Source: Breoghania corrubedonensis (GTDB lineage Bacteria; Pseudomonadota; Alphaproteobacteria; Rhizobiales; Stappiaceae). From it: 64,000 nucleotides of DNA. The notes below the pieces were generated by a model. The model was not told the DNA's origin, did no database searches, and saw only the letters and a program-made list of their open reading frames with translations. Where the stretch lies: the NCBI RefSeq assembly GCF_003053845.1, contig NZ_QAYG01000001.1, positions 626,078 to 690,077 of the forward strand, in the 5' to 3' direction. The stretch's first letter is position 1. Each line of letters starts with the position of its first letter. The translations under genes and the position numbers were made by a program. This document shows positions 9,512 to 19,754 of the stretch, in pieces.

Positions 9512-11220
9512 AGACCACGAACGCAGGACCGGGGATCGCGCTTCGCCTGGCACCGGCTCTCACCGTGGCGGTGTTGATCCTGCCGGTCGTGGCGGGCGTT
9601 GCCGGCGTCGCACTGCCCGCCTTCGGTTATCTGCCGGCCCTGGGCGGAGACACGTTTTCGCTCGATCCGTGGCGCGCACTCATGGCAATGCCGGGCCTGC
9701 GCCAGTCAGTCTCGCTCAGCTTCACCAGCGCGCTGGTGACGGCATTCTGTTCCTTCGCGCTGGTCCAGTTGTTTGTCGCCGCATGGAGCGGAACACGGGT
9801 CTTTTCGCTGATGCAGCGCGCATTGTCTCCGCTGCTCTCGGTTCCCCATGCTGCGGCCGCCTTCGCGCTGGCGTTCCTGTTCGCGCCTTCCGGGTGGATC
9901 ATGCGGCTCCTCTCTCCCTGGGCCACAGGCTTTGATCGCCCGCCGGATGTCCTCGTCATCCACGACCCGGCTGGCCTTGCCATGATGGCAGGACTGATCG
10001 CCAAGGAGACGCCGTTCCTGTTCCTGATGACGCTCGCCGCCCTGCCCCAATTGCCCGTCCTGCGTCTCGGGCAGGTGACCTCCAGTTTCGGCTACGGACG
10101 GCTGGCCGGCTTTTTCAAGGTGATATTGCCGCTTCTCTATCCACAGATCCGCCTGCCGATCCTGGCCGTCATCGCCTACGCTTCTTCGGTCGTGGACGTG
10201 GCGATGATCCTCGGACCAACCCGTCCGGCACCGCTCGCCGTACAACTCACCCGTTGGATGAGCGACCCGGACCTTTCCCTGCGCTTCACCGCTTGCGCCG
10301 GAGCGATGCTGCAACTGGGCGTTACCGCGGCCGCAATCGCGTGCTGGCTTGCCGGTGAGCGGATCGTGGTAGCAACGGGGCGCCGATGGCTTACCGGAGG
10401 ACGACGTCTTGCGCGAGACGGTGCTGCCCGGCTCGCCGTGGCTATCATGACGTTCACCCTTGTGTGCGCCATGGCACTGGGGCTGGTCGTGCTGGTTCTG
10501 TGGTCCGTTTCCGGGTTCTGGCCGTTTCCCGACGCCTTGCCGCCGACCATGACGTTGCAGAGCTGGGTGCGCGCGCTGCCGCAGGCGGCGAACTCGATCC
10601 TCACCACATTGTGGCTGGGTCTCGCGGCGGTCGCGGCAGCACTCGTTCTCACCATGGCCTGCCTTGAGCGGGAAGTGCGTACGCAACAAAAGCCCGCGCG
10701 CTCGGCTCTTGGCCTCGTCTACGTGCCACTGCTGGTGCCGCAAGTGGCGTTTCTTTTCGGTCTGCAATTCCTTCTTCTTACTGCTGGTATCGGCACGAAC
10801 GCGGCGGCGCTTGCCTTCGCCCATTTCCTTTTCGTCCTGCCCTATGTCTTCCTGTCGCTCGGCGAACCGTGGCGGGCCTGGGACCCGCGTTACGGACGTG
10901 TCGCGGCGAGTTTCGGCGCACACCCCTCGCGCATCTTCTGGCGCATCCGGTTACCCATGCTGAGCGGAGCAGTGCTGACGGCCGCCACTGTCGGTTTTGC
11001 GGTCTCCGTGGGACAGTATCTGCCGACCCTGCTCATTGGCGGCGGACGGTTCTCGACGATCACCACGGAGGCGGTGGCACTCGCCTCTGGCGGCAATCGA
11101 CGGCTGATTTCCGTCTACGCACTGCTTCAGACGGCTCTTCCCTTTGCCGGCTTCGCCCTTGCCCTCGCCATCCCGGCCATTCTTTTCAGAAACCGGCGCG
11201 CCATGAGGACCGGAGCTTGA
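9508..11220 (+). CDS. ynjC: ABC transporter permease, two-domain fused, YnjC type
   Basis: 570 residues with about twelve hydrophobic segments arranged as two repeated binding-protein-dependent permease domains. EAA-loop-like stretches are RLGQVTSSFGYGRLAGFFKVILP and, in the second half, RYGRVAASFGAHPSRIFW; both contain the conserved Gly and precede a permease helix. Fusion of the two halves in one chain is usual for YnjC and for thiamine/iron-type importers. It sits in the inner membrane. It overlaps the upstream binding-protein gene by four bases and the downstream ATPase gene by four bases, so the three are translationally coupled. Confidence 0.9.
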   Translation: MKTTNAGPGIALRLAPALTVAVLILPVVAGVAGVALPAFGYLPALGGDTFSLDPWRALMAMPGLRQSVSLSFTSALVTAFCSFALVQLFVAAWSGTRVFSLMQRALSPLLSVPHAAAAFALAFLFAPSGWIMRLLSPWATGFDRPPDVLVIHDPAGLAMMAGLIAKETPFLFLMTLAALPQLPVLRLGQVTSSFGYGRLAGFFKVILPLLYPQIRLPILAVIAYASSVVDVAMILGPTRPAPLAVQLTRWMSDPDLSLRFTACAGAMLQLGVTAAAIACWLAGERIVVATGRRWLTGGRRLARDGAARLAVAIMTFTLVCAMALGLVVLVLWSVSGFWPFPDALPPTMTLQSWVRALPQAANSILTTLWLGLAAVAAALVLTMACLEREVRTQQKPARSALGLVYVPLLVPQVAFLFGLQFLLLTAGIGTNAAALAFAHFLFVLPYVFLSLGEPWRAWDPRYGRVAASFGAHPSRIFWRIRLPMLSGAVLTAATVGFAVSVGQYLPTLLIGGGRFSTITTEAVALASGGNRRLISVYALLQTALPFAGFALALAIPAILFRNRRAMRTGA

Positions 11221-11885
11221 ACAAGCAGGAAAGCGCAGCGGATCTGGTTCTGGAAGACGTGCGGATCCTTCGCGCGGGCCAGCCGCTCATCCATATCGCC
11301 GCGAGAGTGGAACCGGGCAGCGTCCTCACCGTCATGGGAGAGAGCGGCATCGGCAAGTCGACGCTGCTTTCCTACCTTGCCGGGTTTCTGCCGCCGGACT
11401 TTTCCGGTAGCGGGCGCGTGCTGCTGGGCGGAACTGACATCACTGCGCTTCCCGCCCATGCTCGGCGGATGGGGCTTCTGTTTCAGGATGATCTGTTGTT
11501 CGCGCACATGTCGGTGATCGAGAATCTGATGTTCGCGGTCCCGCATGACGTGTCGAGGGCCGAGCGGCGGCGAAGGGCCGAGGCCGCGCTTTGCGACGTC
11601 GCGCTGGAGAACATGGAAACGCGTGACCCCGCCACGCTCTCGGGCGGACAGAGGGCACGCGTGGCCTTGATGCGGGTGCTTTTGTCGGAGCCTCGCGCAC
11701 TGCTGCTGGACGAGCCGTTTTCAAGGCTCGACATGGCGCTTCGCGACCAGATCCGGGCGCTCGTCTTCGCCAAAGCTCGCGAACGGCACCTGGCCACGCT
11801 GCTCGTGACCCACGATGTTCGCGACGCGGAAGCCGCAAAGGGTCCGGTCATCACGCTTCAGGGCAGGCAAGACACGGCAAAATAG
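11217..11885 (+). CDS. ynjD: ABC transporter ATP-binding protein, YnjD type
   Basis: 222 residues if translation starts at the TTG that overlaps the permease stop codon (TTGA); no ATG or GTG fits, because the next in-frame Met lies after Walker A begins. Walker A is GESGIGKST, the Q-loop is LLFQDDLLFAHMSV, the signature is LSGGQRARVAL, Walker B is ALLLDEPFSRLD and the switch histidine is in LVTHDVRDAEA. The length matches the 217-residue YnjD. It powers the importer formed with the two upstream products. A strong hairpin that also serves bfr follows it. Confidence 0.88.
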   Translation: MNKQESAADLVLEDVRILRAGQPLIHIAARVEPGSVLTVMGESGIGKSTLLSYLAGFLPPDFSGSGRVLLGGTDITALPAHARRMGLLFQDDLLFAHMSVIENLMFAVPHDVSRAERRRRAEAALCDVALENMETRDPATLSGGQRARVALMRVLLSEPRALLLDEPFSRLDMALRDQIRALVFAKARERHLATLLVTHDVRDAEAAKGPVITLQGRQDTAK

Positions 11886-11911
11886 AAAACGGGCGGCCGA
11901 GGGCCGCCCGT
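11880..11911 (-). terminator. Rho-independent terminator of bfd-bfr
   Basis: Read on the minus strand, ACGGGCGGCC / GGCCGCCCGT forms a 10-bp stem with a very small loop, followed by TTTCTATTTT. It ends the bfr transcript. On the plus strand the hairpin could also help stop the ynjBCD transcript, but the trailing sequence is not T-rich there. Confidence 0.75.
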
Positions 11912-11943
11912 ATGAACCGATCGCCTGGGTTACAGGCGCGAGG

Positions 11944-12429
11944 TTACTCGGCCTCGTTCGCCGCGACCGCCTGGGTCTGCATGTAGCGTTCGACGCCAAT
12001 CGCCTCGAGAAGAGCGATCTGTGTCTCGAGGTAGTCAATATGACCTTCCTCGTCGGCCATCAGGTCCTCGAACAGTTTCATCGTCACATAGTCGCCCTTG
12101 TCGTGGGCACACTCGCGCGCTTCCTTGTAGAGCGCACGGGCCGAATACTCGCCGGCCAGATCGCAGTCGAGAACTTCTCGGATGTTCTGACCAATGCGCA
12201 GCGGATCGAGGCTCTGCATGTTCGGATGGCCGCCCAGGAAGATGATGCGACCGACCAGCTTGTCGGCATGCTGCATCTCTTCGATCGATTCCTCGCGCTC
12301 CTTCTTCGCGAAGAGCGCGAATCCCCAGTCCTCTGTGAGCCGATAGTGCAGCCAGTACTGGTTGACGGCGGTCATTTCGTGCCGCAGCGCCTTGTTCAGA
12401 TATTCAATGACTTCGGGTTCACCCTTCAT
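11944..12429 (-). CDS. bfr: Bacterioferritin
   Basis: 161 residues, the usual bacterioferritin length. It is a four-helix bundle iron store that assembles into a 24-mer with haem at the subunit interface. Visible ferroxidase ligands include the Glu of [16 protein letters not shown], the EExxH motif in [14 protein letters not shown], and the second EExxH in [14 protein letters not shown]. Met-52-type haem ligation is plausible from the [12 protein letters not shown] helix. The start ATG overlaps the bfd stop codon, so the ferredoxin and storage protein are co-translated. This arrangement is typical, Bfd being the electron donor for iron release. Confidence 0.95.
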   Translation of the reverse strand: MKGEPEVIEYLNKALRHEMTAVNQYWLHYRLTEDWGFALFAKKEREESIEEMQHADKLVGRIIFLGGHPNMQSLDPLRIGQNIREVLDCDLAGEYSARALYKEARECAHDKGDYVTMKLFEDLMADEEGHIDYLETQIALLEAIGVERYMQTQAVAANEAE

Positions 12430-12746
12430 CGGCGAGGTTCCTTTTTTTGTGGGACAGTCTGAGGGCTTGTCTTGCCGGGAGCGCCCTCCGGGGTCATCGG
12501 TTCCTCTGGATCGACGTCCCACCAGCGCGGCGCATCCGGCCTGGATCCTTGTAGTTTAGAATTATTATAACTCCGATGAATTACCTGCACAACCATGGGA
12601 AAGCAATTGCCGCATTTCGGCCGACAATTCAGCTTCTTGAAACACCCGCCCGGCGTAACGATACGGCCGGATGGATCATCACGGATTTCTGCAGCCGCTT
12701 TCTCCAAATCCTTGTCGGTCAGCACATTGCACGAACATATGATCAT
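12426..12746 (-). CDS. bfd: Bacterioferritin-associated [2Fe-2S] ferredoxin
   Basis: 106 residues. The N-terminal BFD-type [2Fe-2S] domain has its four cysteines in ICSC (residues 4 and 6) and in the CRPKCGNC stretch; GGCFKKLN carries an additional cysteine. Bfd reduces ferric iron in bacterioferritin so that it can be mobilised. The C-terminal 45 residues are a Pro/Arg/Lys-rich tail (PQKKEPRR) that the shortest Bfd proteins lack; part of its coding sequence is unusually AT-rich near 12545-12580. It overlaps bfr by four bases. Iron regulation is expected, but I could not pick out a convincing Fur or Irr box in the upstream 220 bases. Confidence 0.9.
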   Translation of the reverse strand: MIICSCNVLTDKDLEKAAAEIRDDPSGRIVTPGGCFKKLNCRPKCGNCFPMVVQVIHRSYNNSKLQGSRPDAPRWWDVDPEEPMTPEGAPGKTSPQTVPQKKEPRR

Positions 12747-12967
12747 CGACGAAATACCTGAGGCACTTTGGAGCGTGGCGGCGTGCGATACGATGCGATA
12801 GGGTGTCGCGCTGCGCGAATGTAACCTGGCGAGATCGAATCGAACGCCACGGGAAGACCCGTACCCGCAAGATAATCCGGAGCGACCGCTTGTCGATCAG
12901 TCTCCGCCAGTCAGCCCCCAAACCGCTCTGACGTACGCGCGGCACTGCATTATACAAGGTAACCGAA

Positions 12968-13729
12968 ATGAGCGATTCCGACAGCATGCCAGAAGCCCGC
13001 AAGACGGTTGTGCTCACCGGCGCCAGCCGAGGTATAGGCCATGCGACGGTCAAGCGCTTTTCGGCGGCCGGCTGGCGCGTGATTACCTGCTCGCGACAAC
13101 CCTTTTCCGACAAATGCCCCTGGCCGATGGGCCCGGAAGACCATATTCAGGTCGACCTGTCGGATCCCGAGACGATCGACGTCGCGGTATCGGAGATCCG
13201 CGAACGACTGGAGACGGGGGAGTCGAAGCTGCACGCCCTCATCAACAATGCGGCGATCAGCCCGAAGGACAGCAACGGCGGCCGGCTGGATTCGCTTACA
13301 ACGCCAATGGACATGTGGCGGGCGGTCTTTCAGGTCAACTTCTTCGCGCCGATCATGCTCGCACGCGGCCTCATGGAAGAATTGAGGGCAGCCGACGGCT
13401 CGATCGTCAACGTCACATCGATCGCCGGCATGCGCGTGCACCCATTCGCGGGCACCGCCTACGCCACGTCCAAGGCGGCGCTCGCATCGCTGACACGCGA
13501 GATGGCCGCCGACTTCGGTCCGTTCGGCATACGCGTCAACGCGATCGCACCGGGCGAAATCGATACCTCGATCCTTTCTCCAGGAACCGAAAGGCTGATC
13601 GAGCAGATACCGTTGCGCCGGCTTGGCAAACCTGACGAAGTGGCCGAGACGATCTTCTTCCTGTGCAATGCGCCAAGCTCCTATGTGACCGGCGCAGAAA
13701 TCCATATCAATGGCGGCCAGCACGTCTAG
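12968..13729 (+). CDS. SDR-family NAD(P)-dependent oxidoreductase
   Basis: 253 residues, a classical short-chain dehydrogenase. The cofactor loop is TGASRGIG near residue 18, followed by NNAAIS, the catalytic Ser in NVTSIAG, and the YxxxK pair in YATSK. The C-terminal DEVAETIFFLCNAPSSYVTGAEIHINGG is typical of this fold. The substrate cannot be deduced; many relatives are annotated as 3-oxoacyl-ACP reductase-like. A start six residues later (Met in DSMPEARK) is possible, but the chosen ATG has AAGG upstream. The gene stands alone before a long AT-rich spacer. Confidence 0.87.
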   Translation: MSDSDSMPEARKTVVLTGASRGIGHATVKRFSAAGWRVITCSRQPFSDKCPWPMGPEDHIQVDLSDPETIDVAVSEIRERLETGESKLHALINNAAISPKDSNGGRLDSLTTPMDMWRAVFQVNFFAPIMLARGLMEELRAADGSIVNVTSIAGMRVHPFAGTAYATSKAALASLTREMAADFGPFGIRVNAIAPGEIDTSILSPGTERLIEQIPLRRLGKPDEVAETIFFLCNAPSSYVTGAEIHINGGQHV

Positions 13730-14297
13730 AACGTATTCCAATCGTTCAGGCGGTTTCGATGGAGGAGCGCAAGGTGCCCTCGCGGGGGCAGTGGGTGCGA
13801 GCGGAATGGCGAGGAAGCAGCGCCGCACGAAATCAGCAGGAACCACAAAATGCGGCCTCTCCAATATCGCAATCACACGTATACCTGGGTAGGACAACCA
13901 ATTGAGTTAAACGAACCGACCAAGCAAACGTGGCGCCTAATTGACGAAATACATCAAGGCCTAATCTACGAATATTCTGAATAAAATTTCATATCTTTAT
14001 AAAAAGATATATTTAATTTGCTTATTATACGTAGAAAAGTAAGAGAAATTGAACTCTACCAATCATCTTGCAAATTTTTCTTGCATAAAATTCTGCAATA
14101 AGTATTTTAAATCGACTGATTTTTATTATTTATCAGATTTCTTGGAAAAATCTCAAAATATCTATAAATCGACGAGATTCAGAAATTGTAAAAATTATAA
14201 TATTACTTTCTGTTAATATGAGATTTACCGTTCATAACATCAAACTATCCGGGAATAAAGCCAACAACAATTTTCGTTGTAGCCGGAGCCACACATT
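13730..14297. other. Intergenic spacer with an AT-rich core
   Basis: 568 bases between the SDR gene and the first chemoreceptor gene. The first about 120 bases are GC-rich like the flanks. From about 13900 to 14270 the sequence becomes markedly AT-rich, unlike almost everything else in the window. It contains an 8-bp stem, ATATCTTT / AAAGATAT (13991-14010), many TATA-like hexamers and a possible 44-codon reading frame at its left edge. No tRNA, insertion sequence or long gene was recognised. Confidence 0.7.
13850..13984 (+). CDS. Possible 44-residue small protein
   Basis: An ATG-initiated frame of 44 codons that begins MRPLQYRNHTYTWVG and ends LIYEYSE before TAA. It has a mixed polar composition with four tyrosines and two tryptophans, no membrane segment and no recognised family. 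There is no convincing Shine-Dalgarno, only AACCACAAA upstream. It may be chance or the remnant of a longer gene; the AT-stem at 13991-14010 directly follows it and could end its transcript. Confidence 0.2.
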   Translation: MRPLQYRNHTYTWVGQPIELNEPTKQTWRLIDEIHQGLIYEYSE

Positions 14298-16013
14298 ATG
14301 AAGATCAACTCAAGTCGACTGGGCCTCGTCGCGGCCATGACGACGATGTCGACAATCCTACTGACCGCGGCACTCGCGATCGTCGGCTTCGTTGTCTATT
14401 CCACTGTCGCCAACCAGGTTGCCAACGAGGCGACCGCACGGCAGAATACCTCGTTGCGCATTGCCGCAACGATATTTGAACGCGACATCGAAGGCGCCAA
14501 GGTGACCTGGGCGCGCGACGACAATGTGAAGCGGATCGTCGTCTCCGGACCGTTGTCTTTCGACGATAACAAGATGATCGACACGATCGGCCGGATGACG
14601 GGCGAAACAACGACGGTCTTTGCGTGGGATCCCGATAGCCGTGACTTCTGGCGGCGGACCACCAATATCGTGAAGCCGGACGGAAGCCGGGCTGTAGGCA
14701 CGCCGCTCGGCCAGAACGGCGCTGTCTATGCGGTAATCGCCCGCGGCGAGGCCTATCGTGGGGAAGCCACCATCCTTGGCCAGCCGTACTATACGATCTA
14801 CCAGCCGATCTTCTCATCCACGGGCGAGCCCGTCGGCATTCTCTATGCTGGTGTGCGCAAGGCACAGATCGCGGCGGTCATCAACAAGATGCTGACATCT
14901 CTCGCCGTTGCTTTCGTGTTGATCCTCGCGGTCGCGGTTGCGGCCACGCTGGTGCTGACCCGCAAGATGCTGCGGCCACTGACAGATCTCGCTGGCATCA
15001 CGCGGCGGATCGCCGCTGACGACCTGAAAGCCTCCGTTCCGTATATCGAGCGCGGCGACGAGGTGGGAGAAATGGCCAAGGCCGTGGAGACCCTCAAGAA
15101 GCGCAACCAGGAACGCCATGAGTTGGAGGCAGCCCGGGACAAAGAGCGTGCCGCCCGGGAAGAGCGGGTACAAAAGACCGAGACGCGCATCGCGGGGTTC
15201 CGCGACACCGTGCAAGCGCTGATCCAGTCGGTCGAGGATACGGCGAAAGGCCTTGAGGCAACGGCTCGCTCGCTTACCGATATCGCCGGAGAAAGCGCCG
15301 CACGCGCGCACGAAACCGCAACTGCGAGCGAAGAAGCCACCGGCAATGTGGAGACCGTCGCCTCCGCCGCCGAAGAACTGGCCACATCCATCACCGAAAT
15401 CAGCCGCCAGGTGAGCCACACAAAGGATATCGTCGGACAGGCGACAGAAGGCGCCGCCGCAACCAACGCCAAAGTGTCGTCGCTTGCCGATGCCGCTCAC
15501 AAGATCGGCGAGGTGATCGGCCTCATTCAAGATATTGCGGAACAGACGAACCTTCTCGCGCTCAATGCCACTATCGAGGCGGCACGCGCGGGGGAGGCCG
15601 GCAAGGGGTTTGCCGTCGTTGCCGCAGAAGTAAAGGAGCTTGCGACCCAGACCTCCAAGGCGACAGAGGAAATCAGTGCGCAGATCACCGCCATCCAGGA
15701 CTCAACGCAGGATGCGGCGAAAGCTATCAAGGAAATCACCCGGACGATGGATGATGTGAACAGCTACACATCGGCCATTGCCGCTGCGGTGGAACAGCAG
15801 GGCAGCGCGACCACGGAAATCTCCCGCAACGTCCAGGGAGCTGCGCGCGGCACCGTCGCTGTCACCGGAAACATGGAGAGGTTGTCCGCCTCCGTCACCA
15901 GCACCAATGCGTCGGCAGAGACCGTGTTGAAGGCCTCCTCGGAAGTCGCCGACAAGACCGAGCAGCTTCGGCTGGAGATCAACACATTCCTGACGGAAGT
16001 GAACGCGGCCTGA
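14298..16013 (+). CDS. Methyl-accepting chemotaxis protein with periplasmic Cache domain
   Basis: 571 residues. The first membrane helix is at about residues 10-36. The periplasmic domain (40-195) reads as a Cache_3/Cache_2-type sensor ([22 protein letters not shown] is its closing hairpin; shown here as a landmark ending in LYAG). The second helix is at about 198-222, followed by HAMP ([17 protein letters not shown]) and a cytoplasmic methyl-accepting domain whose tip is [19 protein letters not shown]. It would signal a small extracellular ligand to CheA/CheW. No CheBR-docking pentapeptide is visible at the C-terminus (EVNAA). The promoter probably lies in the AT-rich spacer upstream. Confidence 0.93.
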   Translation: MKINSSRLGLVAAMTTMSTILLTAALAIVGFVVYSTVANQVANEATARQNTSLRIAATIFERDIEGAKVTWARDDNVKRIVVSGPLSFDDNKMIDTIGRMTGETTTVFAWDPDSRDFWRRTTNIVKPDGSRAVGTPLGQNGAVYAVIARGEAYRGEATILGQPYYTIYQPIFSSTGEPVGILYAGVRKAQIAAVINKMLTSLAVAFVLILAVAVAATLVLTRKMLRPLTDLAGITRRIAADDLKASVPYIERGDEVGEMAKAVETLKKRNQERHELEAARDKERAAREERVQKTETRIAGFRDTVQALIQSVEDTAKGLEATARSLTDIAGESAARAHETATASEEATGNVETVASAAEELATSITEISRQVSHTKDIVGQATEGAAATNAKVSSLADAAHKIGEVIGLIQDIAEQTNLLALNATIEAARAGEAGKGFAVVAAEVKELATQTSKATEEISAQITAIQDSTQDAAKAIKEITRTMDDVNSYTSAIAAAVEQQGSATTEISRNVQGAARGTVAVTGNMERLSASVTSTNASAETVLKASSEVADKTEQLRLEINTFLTEVNAA

Positions 16014-16313
16014 GGGTCGGCTCATCCTTGCAACGCTGCGTGACCGACCCCTTGCCGGGGGCCGGCCACGGACGGCATCGGCAAATAGCTGCCCGGACAT
16101 TGTATTTTCCGCATCAACCCGAGATGCCGGCCACTTGCCGTGTCGCGCGGCAGCGCGCAATACGGAGTGTCACCGTTTACCTGCACGGCCAGTCCAATGG
16201 GTACCTTCACGTAGAGACCTTCGGCACAAGACATCTAAATCCGATATATTTACTTAATATTCTTCTTTATCTCCCATCGTCTGCCAGATTATTGGTTATT
16301 TCGCAGGGCGGAT
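16014..16313. other. 300-base spacer between two chemoreceptor genes
   Basis: The left 200 bases are GC-rich and include a small hairpin-forming CCCTTGCCGGGGG-like stretch; the right 80 bases are AT-rich (ATATATTTACTTAATATTC near 16245-16265) and probably hold the promoter of the second receptor. I see no gene. Confidence 0.5.
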
Positions 16314-18758
16314 ATGGCGAAAAAGAGCGGCTTTCTCTTGGACCTGTCGATTGGCGCCAAGATCAGTGGGGGGTTCGCCCTTGTCCTGGTCCTTGCCGTC
16401 ACCATCGGCCTCAGCGGCATTCTGGCGATCATGTCACTGAACGACCGGATGGCATTGACCACGGCTTCCACGAACGTGGTCAACCAGCTCCAGAAAGTTT
16501 CCGCCGCGCGCGAAAGTTACATGCAGCAGCGAACAACGGAAGCGCGTGCAACGGTGGATAGCGAGACCGCCGAACTGGAGCGCAGGCTTGCGGGAATGGC
16601 TGACACTGCGGACAACAAGAACGAGACGGACAGTATCGTAAATGCGGGACAGTCCGTGACATCGCTCGCCCAGGGCTTCGCGGATCTGTCTCAACTCCTC
16701 GAGAAACAAAGCGCAACGCTGGCCAAGTTTCTCGCGGACTCCGGTACGCTCGGCACATCCGCGAAGGATTTCAGCCAGTCCATCCAGCAGATTCGGACCG
16801 ATACGAGCCGGGAACTGAGCAAGAACCAGGCTGAACTGCAGCGCATCGACACGCTCGCACGGCTCACGTCCCAGATCATCGAACAGCTTCTCATCGTCCA
16901 GAGCCGTTTCTCAGGCAGCAGTTCCGGCAACACGACGAAGCAGGCGCTTGCCGAGTCCGAGGCATTCGCACCGCTCGCGAAACAGCTCACGGGCGCCGGC
17001 AGTGGCGGCCCCCAGGAGGCCGCCACTGCGGAAATGGCCGAAAAGCTCACCAGCTATCGTTCAAACATCGTGGAGCTCTCCGGGACAACGGACTTCGCCA
17101 CGCTTTACGGGCTGGAGGCCGCGGTCAGGACATCGGGGAGCGAGGCGCTCGATTTTGCCAACACCCTGCGCAAGACGGTTTACGACCTGGTCGATGCCGA
17201 GCGCCGGCGTTTTGAACAGATTGGTGCCAGGGATGAGCAATTTACCAGGCTCGCCAATGCCGCGACTTTCATCCTCACCCAGGCACTGACGGCCGAGGCA
17301 GCGTTTTACGCGTTCGTCAGCAACCGGGATGACATGACCGGCGAAGATGCCCTTGCCACGCTCGGCGCCCTCAAGGCCGCCAACGACGCGATGTCGCTTG
17401 AGCTGCTGAGCCTTCCCCCACAGGTCCCTGAAACGACAGAGCTGCGCGCCTCGCTCGACCAACTCGAACTGCGGGTGGCCGACATGCAAGGCTCCTTCGA
17501 GACGCTGATCCCCCTGCGCAACACCCTTGCCGAACAAAGTGCGGCCCTCGACCGTCTCTCGCTGGAGGTGCGCAAAGGCATCGCCGATATAGCAAGTGAA
17601 GAAAGCCTGGCGGCCACCGAAGCAGGCAACGCAGCTCTTTGGCAGATCGCCGGCACACTCATCTTCGCCGTTCTGGTCGCAAGCACCGTCGCTTTCGTGC
17701 TCTCGCGCTCGATCGCCCGTCCGACCCGCACGCTGACCCGAACCATGGAACGCCTTGCGGACGGAGACACCGACGTCGAGATCGTCGGAGCCGAACGAGA
17801 GGACGAAATCGGCGGCATGAGTCGTGCGGTTCAGATCTTCCGCGACAATGCGGTGGAACGTCGACGTCTAGAACAGGCGAAGGCAACCGAGGAACACGCG
17901 GAAGCCGAACGGCGCCAGCATGTCGAGGCACTGATCTCAAGCTTTCGCGCGGAGGTCCAGGAGTTGTTGCAGTCCGTATCGGGCAGCATCAACACGTTGT
18001 CCGCAACCGCAACCGACCTTTCCGACATCGCGCAGAACGCATCGGAACGCACATCGCACGCCGCCAATGCCTCCAGCGGAGCCTCCCAGAACGTTCAGAC
18101 GGTGGCAAGCGCGGCGGAGGAACTGGCGTCCTCGATCGCAGAGATCGGCCGCCAAATCAGCATGACGACGGAAGTCGTCGGCAGAGCGACCTCGGGTACC
18201 CAGCAAACAAACGGCAAGATCGCCTCCTTGGCTGAATCGGCACACAAGATCGGCGAAGTTATCGGGCTGATCCAGGATATCGCGGAGCAAACGAACCTTC
18301 TCGCCCTCAATGCCACCATCGAGGCGGCGCGCGCGGGCGAGGCCGGCAAGGGCTTCGCCGTCGTGGCGGCGGAAGTGAAGGAGCTGGCGACACAGACCTC
18401 CAAGGCGACGGAGGAAATCAGCGCCCAGATTACCGGCATCCAGGGTTCGACCGACGAGGCCGTTACCGCGATCCAGCAGATCGCGGAGACGATGGAAGAG
18501 GTGAACAGCTACACCTCGGCGATCGCCGCCGCCGTCGAACAGCAGGGATCGGCAACGACAGAAATCAGCCGCAGCGTCCAGGATGCGACGCGCGACACCA
18601 GTTCGGTCAGCGCCGAAATGGCAAGCCTCACCGAGGTTGTCGGCAAGACGACGCATTCGGCCCAGTCGGTGCACGTTTCCAGCGCCGACGTTTCGCAGAA
18701 GACGGAACACCTGCGCGAACAGATCGACAGGTTCCTCAAGGACGTGACCGCGGCCTGA
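16314..18758 (+). CDS. Methyl-accepting chemotaxis protein with long helical periplasmic domain
   Basis: 814 residues. Membrane helices are near residues 20-42 and 440-462. Between them lies a region of roughly 400 residues that is Ala/Gln/Glu/Leu-rich, has repeated KNQAELQR-like heptads, and looks all-helical, in the manner of an extended four-helix-bundle sensor rather than Cache. HAMP follows ([22 protein letters not shown], split here as [13 protein letters not shown]), then the methyl-accepting domain with the same tip ([19 protein letters not shown]) as its neighbour. A GCAGGGCGG ribosome-binding region precedes the ATG. The ligand is unknown. A terminator hairpin follows. Confidence 0.93.
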   Translation: MAKKSGFLLDLSIGAKISGGFALVLVLAVTIGLSGILAIMSLNDRMALTTASTNVVNQLQKVSAARESYMQQRTTEARATVDSETAELERRLAGMADTADNKNETDSIVNAGQSVTSLAQGFADLSQLLEKQSATLAKFLADSGTLGTSAKDFSQSIQQIRTDTSRELSKNQAELQRIDTLARLTSQIIEQLLIVQSRFSGSSSGNTTKQALAESEAFAPLAKQLTGAGSGGPQEAATAEMAEKLTSYRSNIVELSGTTDFATLYGLEAAVRTSGSEALDFANTLRKTVYDLVDAERRRFEQIGARDEQFTRLANAATFILTQALTAEAAFYAFVSNRDDMTGEDALATLGALKAANDAMSLELLSLPPQVPETTELRASLDQLELRVADMQGSFETLIPLRNTLAEQSAALDRLSLEVRKGIADIASEESLAATEAGNAALWQIAGTLIFAVLVASTVAFVLSRSIARPTRTLTRTMERLADGDTDVEIVGAEREDEIGGMSRAVQIFRDNAVERRRLEQAKATEEHAEAERRQHVEALISSFRAEVQELLQSVSGSINTLSATATDLSDIAQNASERTSHAANASSGASQNVQTVASAAEELASSIAEIGRQISMTTEVVGRATSGTQQTNGKIASLAESAHKIGEVIGLIQDIAEQTNLLALNATIEAARAGEAGKGFAVVAAEVKELATQTSKATEEISAQITGIQGSTDEAVTAIQQIAETMEEVNSYTSAIAAAVEQQGSATTEISRSVQDATRDTSSVSAEMASLTEVVGKTTHSAQSVHVSSADVSQKTEHLREQIDRFLKDVTAA

Positions 18759-18795
18759 GAAGCCGCCGCCCTCATGCGAACCCGCAATCGATAAA

Positions 18796-18830
18796 ACAAG
18801 GGGTGGATCCAATCCGCCCCTTGTCATTTT
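18796..18830. terminator. Terminator between the chemoreceptor and coxM-like genes
   Basis: ACAAGGGG pairs with CCCCTTGT around an inner GGAT/ATCC stem, followed on the plus strand by CATTTTC. The two flanking genes converge here, so it may act in both directions, although the minus-strand side (TTTTATCG) also carries a short T-run. Confidence 0.7.
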
Positions 18831-18853
18831 CGCACCGTCGGCGTTCGCAGCTA

Positions 18854-19651
18854 TCAGGCGGCAGCGACCGCGCGCTTGGCCATAACGGTGACCAGATTCG
18901 CGCGGTATTCCGCCGACCCATGAATGTCACCGAGCAGCCCCGACGCATCGACAGCGATGCCGGCGACCGCCTCCGGCGACCAGTTGGAGGCGAGAGCGCT
19001 TTCCATTTCCGGAATGCGGAAGACACCATCCGCTCCCGCACCCGTTGCGGCGACACGCACCGACCCGTCGGCAAATTTCGCCACGAAGACGCCGGCCATG
19101 GCATAGCGCGATGCGGGGTTCGGAAATTTCGAATAGGCCGACTTCGCCGGAACCGGCACACGCACGGCGGTGACAATCTCGTCTTCTTCGAGCGCCGTCT
19201 CGAACAAACCCGCGAAGAACTCGTCCGCGGCGATCTCGCGCTTGTTCGTGACGATGGTCGCGCCCAGCGCCAGCATGCCGGCCGGGTAGTCAGCGGCCGG
19301 ATCGTTGTTGGCGATGGAACCGCCGATCGTGCCGCGATGGCGCACATGCGGATCGCCGATCTTGCCGGCAAGCGCGGCAAGCCCGGGAATATCGGCCTTC
19401 AGGCCCGCATCGCCGGCGACGTCAGCGTGGCGGGTGCCCGCTTTGATGACATAAGCGTCGCCCGACTTCTCGATGCCGCGCAGGGCTTCGATGCGTGAGA
19501 TGTCGACCACGTCGGTCGGTGCGGCAAGACGCTGCTTCATGGTCGGAATGAGGGTCTGGCCCCCGGCAAGCACCTTGGCCTCGTCATTGCCGGCAAGGAG
19601 GCCCGCCGCCTCGTCGACACTGCCGGCGCGATGGTAGTTGGTCGCGTACAT
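18854..19651 (-). CDS. coxM: FAD-binding subunit of a CODH-like molybdenum hydroxylase
   Basis: 265 residues, typical of CoxM/XdhB-like medium subunits. The FAD-binding motifs AGGQTLIP (near residue 31) and [16 protein letters not shown] (near 106-121) are clear, as is the C-terminal CODH flavoprotein domain ([29 protein letters not shown]). It passes electrons from the [2Fe-2S] subunit to FAD and on to a quinone or other acceptor. It is the last gene of the minus-strand coxG-S-L-M set, about 100 bases after coxL. The symbol denotes similarity only; the true substrate may not be CO. Confidence 0.88.
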   Translation of the reverse strand: MYATNYHRAGSVDEAAGLLAGNDEAKVLAGGQTLIPTMKQRLAAPTDVVDISRIEALRGIEKSGDAYVIKAGTRHADVAGDAGLKADIPGLAALAGKIGDPHVRHRGTIGGSIANNDPAADYPAGMLALGATIVTNKREIAADEFFAGLFETALEEDEIVTAVRVPVPAKSAYSKFPNPASRYAMAGVFVAKFADGSVRVAATGAGADGVFRIPEMESALASNWSPEAVAGIAVDASGLLGDIHGSAEYRANLVTVMAKRAVAAA

Positions 19652-19709
19652 GGATGTCCCTTCCCGTTTCGGCCTCGCCTTTTCGGACAGGCCGGGAATT
19701 CAACAATGA

Positions 19710-19738
19710 CTCCGGCCCGAACTGTTTCCGGGCCGGAG
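19710..19738 (-). other. Intercistronic hairpin between coxL and coxM
   Basis: CTCCGGCCC / GGGCCGGAG form a 9-bp stem around an 11-base loop in the gap after coxL. There is no T-run directly after it on the minus strand (TCATTGTTG), so it is more like a processing or mRNA-stability element than a terminator. Confidence 0.45.
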
Positions 19739-19754
19739 AAGAACGTCGGTTGCC

